Part shown: positions 59,901 through 64,000 of the stretch, piece after piece
Layout: every line of letters begins with the position of its first letter
Numbering within the stretch: the first letter of the stretch is position 1
NCBI RefSeq assembly: GCF_003336805.1
Contig: NZ_QFWJ01000010.1
Location: 59,664-123,663, forward strand
Reading direction: 5' to 3'
Source of the DNA: Marinospirillum perlucidum
Lineage (GTDB): Bacteria; Pseudomonadota; Gammaproteobacteria; Pseudomonadales; Halomonadaceae
DNA length: 64,000 nt
The notes under the pieces: model-generated
Seen by the model: only the letters and a program-made list of their open reading frames with translations
Database searches by the model: none
Told to the model about the DNA's origin: nothing
Position numbers and translations under genes: made by a program

Positions 59901-61118
59901 ATGGCCGTTGGAGAAATTTCCCTTCCTGAATTCCATGAGATTTCAGGGTTGCGTTTAGGTACCACCAGTGCAGGCATCAAAAAGCCGGGCCGCAAAGACC
60001 TGGTTGTTATTGAATTGCCGGAGGGTGCCAGCTGCGCCGGTGTATTTACTCTGAATTCCTTTTGCGCTGCGCCCGTGCAGCTGGCGAAGGAACATCTGCA
60101 AGCAGATCCACCGCGTTACCTGGTTATCAACACCGGTAATGCTAATGCCGGTACTGGTAAAATCGGTCTTGAGAATGCCAAGCTGACCTGCGTTGAGTTG
60201 GCTGCTCTGACCGGTGTTAAAGCTTCTCAAGTGCTGCCTTTCTCAACCGGCGTTATCGGTGAGCAACTACCCATGTCTCGGCTGCTTGAAGGCTTGCCGG
60301 CTGCGGTTTCAGCTTTGACAGCCGCTGGCTGGGCCGAAGCTGCAGCTGGCATCATGACTACGGATACCCGACCCAAGGGAGCAACAGCTTCTTGCCATAT
60401 TCAGGGACAGGAAGTGCGTATTAGTGGTATTGCCAAGGGTGCCGGCATGATCAAGCCGAATATGGCCACCATGCTGGGTTTTGTGGCAACCGATGCAAGC
60501 CTGGATCAGCAATTGCTCAAGCAGCTGCTCAAGGAAACCTGTGATCAAAGTTTTAACCGCATCACGATTGATGGTGATACCTCCACCAATGATAGCTGTC
60601 TGCTGCTGGCGACGAATCATGGGCCCGAGGTGAGTGAAGCTGCCCCCGAAGATCTGGCTGCTTTTCGCCAGGCTCTCTTAAGCGTTATGCAGGAACTAGC
60701 CTGGATGATCGTTCGTGATGGTGAAGGGGCGACCAAGTTCGTTCGGGTTGAAGTGGCTGAAGCTGCCAGCCAACAAGAAGCCTTGGATGTTGCCTACACC
60801 GTGGCTCATTCACCCTTGGTCAAAACAGCTCTCTATGCCAGCGATGCCAATTGGGGGCGGATACTGGCGGCTGTTGGTCGTGCTCCCGGCATGGAGAACC
60901 TGAAGGTGGAGGGAGTTACCGTCTATCTGGATGATGTTCTCCTGGTTGAGGAAGGTGGGCGTGCTGCCAGCTATACGGAAGAACAGGGTTCAGCTGTGAT
61001 GCAGCAGAGCCAGCTGGCTCTTAGAATTCATCTGGGTCGGGGTGAAGCCAGGGAAGATGTGTGGACTTGTGATTTTTCACATGATTATGTGACCATTAAC
61101 GCCGATTATCGCACCTAA
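59901..61118 (+). CDS. argJ: Bifunctional ornithine acetyltransferase / N-acetylglutamate synthase
   Basis: ArgJ (405 residues) recycles the acetyl group from N-acetylornithine to glutamate in the arginine pathway. The precursor self-cleaves at Ala-Thr in the KGAGMIKPNMATMLGF motif (residues about 180-195) to make alpha and beta chains. It follows secA by 11 nt. Confidence 0.97.
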   Translation: MAVGEISLPEFHEISGLRLGTTSAGIKKPGRKDLVVIELPEGASCAGVFTLNSFCAAPVQLAKEHLQADPPRYLVINTGNANAGTGKIGLENAKLTCVELAALTGVKASQVLPFSTGVIGEQLPMSRLLEGLPAAVSALTAAGWAEAAAGIMTTDTRPKGATASCHIQGQEVRISGIAKGAGMIKPNMATMLGFVATDASLDQQLLKQLLKETCDQSFNRITIDGDTSTNDSCLLLATNHGPEVSEAAPEDLAAFRQALLSVMQELAWMIVRDGEGATKFVRVEVAEAASQQEALDVAYTVAHSPLVKTALYASDANWGRILAAVGRAPGMENLKVEGVTVYLDDVLLVEEGGRAASYTEEQGSAVMQQSQLALRIHLGRGEAREDVWTCDFSHDYVTINADYRT

Positions 61119-61147
61119 ATACATCTGTCCTAGAGGTAGACTGAGCT

Positions 61148-62086
61148 ATGCCCCATCCCCTGCTGGTTGCTGCAGCAGCGATTATGAATGATCAGGGTGA
61201 AGTCCTGATTGCCAAGCGACCCCATGATGTTGATCAGGGCGGACTCTGGGAGTTTCCCGGCGGTAAACTGGCACCCTATGAAACCGGGTTTCAGGCGCTA
61301 CAGCGGGAAATCCAGGAAGAGCTGGGAATCCAGATACTTAAAGCGCGGCCACTGATTCGTGTAAACCATCATTACCCTCACAAGAAGATCCTGCTGGATG
61401 TCTGGAAGGTGCTTTGCTTCGAGGGCGAGCCCTGGGGTCGTGAAGGTCAGCCGGTTCGCTGGGTGAAGTTGGAAGACCTGCACTCCTACCAGTTTCCCGA
61501 AGCCAATGGCCCTATAGTCAATGCGCTCTCTCTGCCTGACGAATACGTCATTACCGGTTCCTGCGAGGATGCTGAAGCCAGTCTTCGCAACCTCCACCAG
61601 GCACTGGAAAGAGGCGCAAAGCTGATTCAGCTCAGAGACCACCAGCTGGATGCTGATAGCTATCAGCAGCTGGCAGAGGAGTTTCTTAAGGTCTGTAATC
61701 AGGCAGGCGCCAGTCTGATCCTGAATGCAGAGCCAGAATTACTGGAAAAAGTGGATGCTGCCGGCGTTCATCTGACTGGAGAGCGGCTTATGAGCCTGTC
61801 TGAGCGGCCTTTACCCAAGAGCAAGTGGGTCGCTGCATCCTGTCATGATCTGGCTTCTGTACGTCAAGCCAGAGCTCTGGGCGTTGATTTCATAACCCTG
61901 TCACCGGTTTTCTCGACCACTTGTCACCCGGATGCCTTGCCTCTGGGTTGGCAACGTTTCAAGGAACTGGTCGAATACGAGGCCAGGATGCCCGTCTACG
62001 CCTTGGGCGGGATGCAACCGGAAGACAAGCGCCGCGTCTTTGCCCTAGGGGGGCAGGGCGTGGCTGGCATCAGTCATTTCTGGTGA
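61148..62086 (+). CDS. Nudix hydrolase (MutT) fused to thiamine-phosphate-synthase-like domain
   Basis: Two-domain protein of 312 residues. Residues about 5-130 form a MutT-type Nudix domain with a complete Nudix box (G...E...REIQEELGI), expected to hydrolyse 8-oxo-dGTP. Residues about 135-312 resemble ThiE (TIM barrel, with [23 protein letters not shown] and the C-terminal ALGGMQPED). The fusion is widespread in gammaproteobacteria; the ThiE-like half probably lacks full thiamine synthase function. Its last 17 nt overlap the convergent yacG. Confidence 0.92.
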   Translation: MPHPLLVAAAAIMNDQGEVLIAKRPHDVDQGGLWEFPGGKLAPYETGFQALQREIQEELGIQILKARPLIRVNHHYPHKKILLDVWKVLCFEGEPWGREGQPVRWVKLEDLHSYQFPEANGPIVNALSLPDEYVITGSCEDAEASLRNLHQALERGAKLIQLRDHQLDADSYQQLAEEFLKVCNQAGASLILNAEPELLEKVDAAGVHLTGERLMSLSERPLPKSKWVAASCHDLASVRQARALGVDFITLSPVFSTTCHPDALPLGWQRFKELVEYEARMPVYALGGMQPEDKRRVFALGGQGVAGISHFW

Positions 62087-62282
62087 TCAAACTCTCATCG
62101 TAGTTCATTTCATCAAGAGCCGGTTCGCCGGCTATCTTGTGTTCTTCCGCTGCCCAGCTGCCCAGGTCGATGAGTTTGCAACGCTCACTGCAAAACGGCC
62201 TCCAGGGATTGCTGGCAGCGATGGCACTGGCCTGCCCGCAAGTGGGGCAGGTAAAAATGCGGGGGGTTGAGGATGGACTCAT
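62070..62282 (-). CDS. yacG: DNA gyrase inhibitor / zinc-binding protein YacG
   Basis: Small zinc protein (70 residues) with four cysteines in CPTCG and CSERCK, followed by the family's [16 protein letters not shown]. In E. coli YacG binds GyrB and can inhibit gyrase. It overlaps the coaE stop by 4 nt and the convergent MutT-ThiE gene by 17 nt. Confidence 0.93.
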   Translation of the reverse strand: MSPSSTPRIFTCPTCGQASAIAASNPWRPFCSERCKLIDLGSWAAEEHKIAGEPALDEMNYDESLITRND

Positions 62283-62902
62283 GCTTGACTCCGAGCCAGT
62301 TGCAGATAATAGGAATGCCAGTAGTCTACCTGCTTTTGTAATTCGTTAAAGCCCTGGCTGTTATCGATCACATCGGTAGCCGCTTCAAGGCGCTTGTCTC
62401 GACTGATTTGCTGTGCCATGATTTTTCGCACCAGCTCTGGCGTATTGCCATCCCGGTCACAGGTTCGTTCCAGCTGCAAAGCTTCGGGAATATCAATAAC
62501 CAGTATTCGATCCACCAGCTGGTCCTGACCGGTTTCCAGTAAAAGTGGTGAAGACAGAATTGAATACTCGCTGGGGGCAGTGGTCAGAGCTGCCTCGACT
62601 TTTTGTCTGACCCAAGGGTGGATTAACTCCTCCAACCATTTTTTATCGCCCGGATTATTAAAAACGCGTTCACGTAAAGCCGCACGGTTTAATCCCCCTT
62701 CGGGATTTTGTAACTCCTGGCCAAACTGGTTAAAAACATCAACCAGTAAGGGAGAGTCTATTGCCAAGGCTTCACGGGCCAGGACATCGGCATCGATAAC
62801 GGCAATACCGTGCATTTGAAAAAGATCCGTTGCTGCCGTTTTACCAGAACCAATTCCTCCAGTTAAGCCGATCACGAGTTTTTTCTTGGCTGAATCACTC
62901 AT
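62279..62902 (-). CDS. coaE: Dephospho-CoA kinase
   Basis: Last enzyme of coenzyme A synthesis (207 residues). The P loop is GGIGSGKT (residues about 15-22); the DADVLARE segment and the C-terminal DVIDNSQG are typical. Coupled to yacG. In many relatives coaE follows pilD; no pilus genes are seen here. Confidence 0.96.
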   Translation of the reverse strand: MSDSAKKKLVIGLTGGIGSGKTAATDLFQMHGIAVIDADVLAREALAIDSPLLVDVFNQFGQELQNPEGGLNRAALRERVFNNPGDKKWLEELIHPWVRQKVEAALTTAPSEYSILSSPLLLETGQDQLVDRILVIDIPEALQLERTCDRDGNTPELVRKIMAQQISRDKRLEAATDVIDNSQGFNELQKQVDYWHSYYLQLARSQA

Positions 62903-63083
62903 TTTCCACCTATTTTCTTTTGCTTGAGTGGGATAGACCCCGTTAGCCTTAAATAAATCCTGCTTTTTTGAAACTTTGTCTGAATTGAGCGGTCATTGTA
63001 GCGACTAATTTAAAAATCGACTTGCCAAAAATAGACTTTTGTATAAAAATTACAGCGCCTGTTGAAAATCTTAGGAGAAATGC

Positions 63084-63449
63084 ATGTCCATTTTAGCTTC
63101 GTATCGTGAAAAAGAAGAATTAATGCGCAAACTTCAGGACGAACTGCGCAAGATGGAAGAAAACACCCAACTTAAAAAAGAACTAACTTTCAAACAGGAA
63201 ATTGAATCCGTTCTGGATAAACATGGTCGTTCCGTCAAGGATCTGGTTGAGATTTTTGACCTGGCTCCCGAAACGGCTCCAAAATCCGGAAAAGGCAACC
63301 GCCGCACCCGTAAAATGAAGGTTTATGTTAACCCTAAAACCGGTGAGCGCATTGAAACGCGTGGTGGCAATCAGAAACAACTGAAAGCCTGGAAGGCCGA
63401 ACATGGTTCTGATGTTGTTGAAGGCTGGGTTGTAGAAGAAAAGGATTAA
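63084..63449 (+). CDS. MvaT-family xenogeneic silencer / nucleoid protein
   Basis: H-NS-like protein of 121 residues resembling Pseudomonas MvaT/MvaU. Residues 1-60 form a coiled-coil oligomerisation domain (YREKEELMRKLQDELRKMEE). The C-terminal DNA-binding domain has RKMKVYVNPKTGERIE and RGGNQKQLKAWK. Arg76, Gly95 and Asn96 fall at the positions of the AT-pincer Arg, Gly and Asn of MvaT, with identical spacing. It probably silences AT-rich foreign DNA. The upstream 180 nt are AT-rich, with TATAAA at 63042. A terminator follows. Confidence 0.88.
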   Translation: MSILASYREKEELMRKLQDELRKMEENTQLKKELTFKQEIESVLDKHGRSVKDLVEIFDLAPETAPKSGKGNRRTRKMKVYVNPKTGERIETRGGNQKQLKAWKAEHGSDVVEGWVVEEKD

Positions 63450-63470
63450 GCTGAGTCTATTTCAGTTTAT

Positions 63471-63499
63471 AAAAACCCCGGTTTTTCCGGGGTTTTTTT
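63471..63499 (+). terminator. Rho-independent terminator after the mvaT-like gene
   Basis: AAAAACCCCGG and CCGGGGTTTTTTT form an 11-bp stem with a TTTTT loop and a 7-T tail. Strong, and capable of acting in both directions. Confidence 0.9.
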
Positions 63500-63726
63500 A
63501 TGTCCGGGATTTGTCTGTAAACTTTACTCTTCGACTTTAATTCGGCTTTTCTTTGCAATCTCTTTCAGGTCCTACTCATTGCTAGCAATCAAGGATAGCT
63601 GGCTTCCCAGGGAATTGTCTTAATAACAAATAATATGAATCAGGCTTTGTAAGAGCCTAGGATCAACGGCATAAGTCTAGTTATGAACCGGATTCTTTCC
63701 TGCTAAATCTTAGCTTTTTCAACTTT
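63500..63726. other. Non-coding stretch, nothing identified
   Basis: AT-rich intergenic DNA between the mvaT-like terminator and the mobile-element junction. I see no coding frame of convincing quality, RNA gene or clear repeat in it. Confidence 0.5.
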
Positions 63727-63869
63727 TCATAAGTCGCAGTGCATGAGTGAGGCAGGCGTTTCCAAAAACCTTCCAAAGAAACAATAAATAGTCTTGTAAT
63801 CGCAGCTAGAGCCATATTGATGGACTTCTTGAAAAATCTTATCCTGAATTTCAGAATTAGGATTTGCGG
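63727..63869 (-). pseudogene. Possible remnant of another gene, perhaps a transposase, cut by an IS element
   Basis: A frame of about 47 codons starting abruptly after the IS481-type transposase stop region reads through PNSEIQDKIFQEVHQYGSSC to a stop at 63727-63729. It has no start codon and is closed upstream by a stop within the IS. The pattern (acidic helix, glycine, then a TIYCFFGRFL helix) resembles a DNA-binding region of ISL3-like transposases. This is a tentative reading of a short frame. Confidence 0.25.
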
Positions 63870-64000
63870 CTAAGTGTCGGGTCCCGCATGATTAACAACC
63901 CGTTTATGAAATAATTCTGGGCGTTTTTCTTGCCACCCTTTCATTGCTTCAATGGGTGGATGATGGTTCAGTGCTTTCTGCGGAATATGGTGATTATACA
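63870..64000 (-). CDS. IS481-type transposase, C-terminal end (runs off window)
   Basis: The last 43 codons of a DDE integrase-type transposase: YNHHIPQKALNHHPPIEAMK followed by a tail ending NHAGPDT. The YN..IPQKAL...P..A pattern is the hallmark of the IS481/IS3-like integrase C-terminus. The rest, including the catalytic residues, is outside the window, so it is unknown whether the element is intact. The plus-strand sequence TGTCGGGTCCCGCATG (from 63873) may be its terminal repeat. Confidence 0.75.
   Translation of the reverse strand, partial: YNHHIPQKALNHHPPIEAMKGWQEKRPELFHKRVVNHAGPDT

Overview
The window is a housekeeping stretch of a gammaproteobacterial chromosome, nearly all coding, with moderate GC. 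Gene order closely follows the Pseudomonas layout: gatCAB / mreBCD-rng-yhdP / darP-ptsO-rapZ-ptsN-hpf-rpoN-lptBAC-kdsC-kdsD / mlaFEDCB-ibaG-murA-hisG-hisD / algW(degS) / rplM-rpsI-petABC-sspAB / lpoA-rsmI-rnpB-dcw / lpxC-secA-argJ. A MvaT-type xenogeneic silencer (not an enterobacterial-type H-NS), a short-form HisG and the bc1 operon next to sspAB all point to the Pseudomonadales/Oceanospirillales side of the class. No tRNA, rRNA, CRISPR or prophage was seen.

Layout. 1-2168 (minus): amidotransferase genes gatC, gatA and the start of gatB. 2340-10246 (plus): cell-shape genes mreBCD, RNase G and the large AsmA-like protein YhdP. 10283-17916 (minus): one long block for the nitrogen-PTS/RpoN module, the LPS transport genes lptB/A/C and the Kdo genes kdsC/D. 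18038-24646 (plus): Mla lipid-transport operon, ibaG, murA, hisG, hisD. 24737-28557: a DegS/AlgW periplasmic protease, a Nif3-like protein, ZapG/YhcB and ZapE. 28784-33665 (plus): ribosomal proteins L13/S9, cytochrome bc1 (petABC), sspAB. 33666-36477 (minus): diaA-like SIS gene, yraN, lpoA. 36533-54454 (plus): rsmI, the RNase P RNA, then the division/cell-wall cluster rsmH-ftsL-ftsI-murE-murF-mraY-murD-ftsW-murG-murC-ddl-ftsQ-ftsA-ftsZ. 54616-62902: lpxC, dciA (minus), an M23 peptidase, secA, argJ, a MutT-ThiE fusion, yacG and coaE (minus). 63084-63449: mvaT-like gene. 63450-64000: non-coding DNA ending in the C-terminus of an IS481-type transposase, which appears to have landed beside or in an older gene fragment.

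Most of these genes serve envelope growth and division: precursor synthesis (murA to murG, mraY, ddl), septal synthesis (ftsI, ftsW, lpoA), the divisome (ftsL, Q, A, Z; zapE, zapG), elongation (mreBCD), LPS synthesis and transport (lpxC, kds, lpt), lipid asymmetry (mla) and envelope stress (degS/algW).

Points that stand out: (1) FtsZ carries an extra segment of about 52 residues between its T2 and T3 nucleotide-binding loops, which I do not recognise from other FtsZ proteins; (2) mraZ is missing and rsmH starts about 28 nt after the RNase P RNA; (3) mreC appears to begin at an ATT codon; (4) a long inverted repeat separates ftsZ from lpxC; (5) a mobile-element junction lies just beyond the mvaT-like silencer gene. 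No new multi-gene system was found; the FtsZ insertion is the best candidate for something undescribed.
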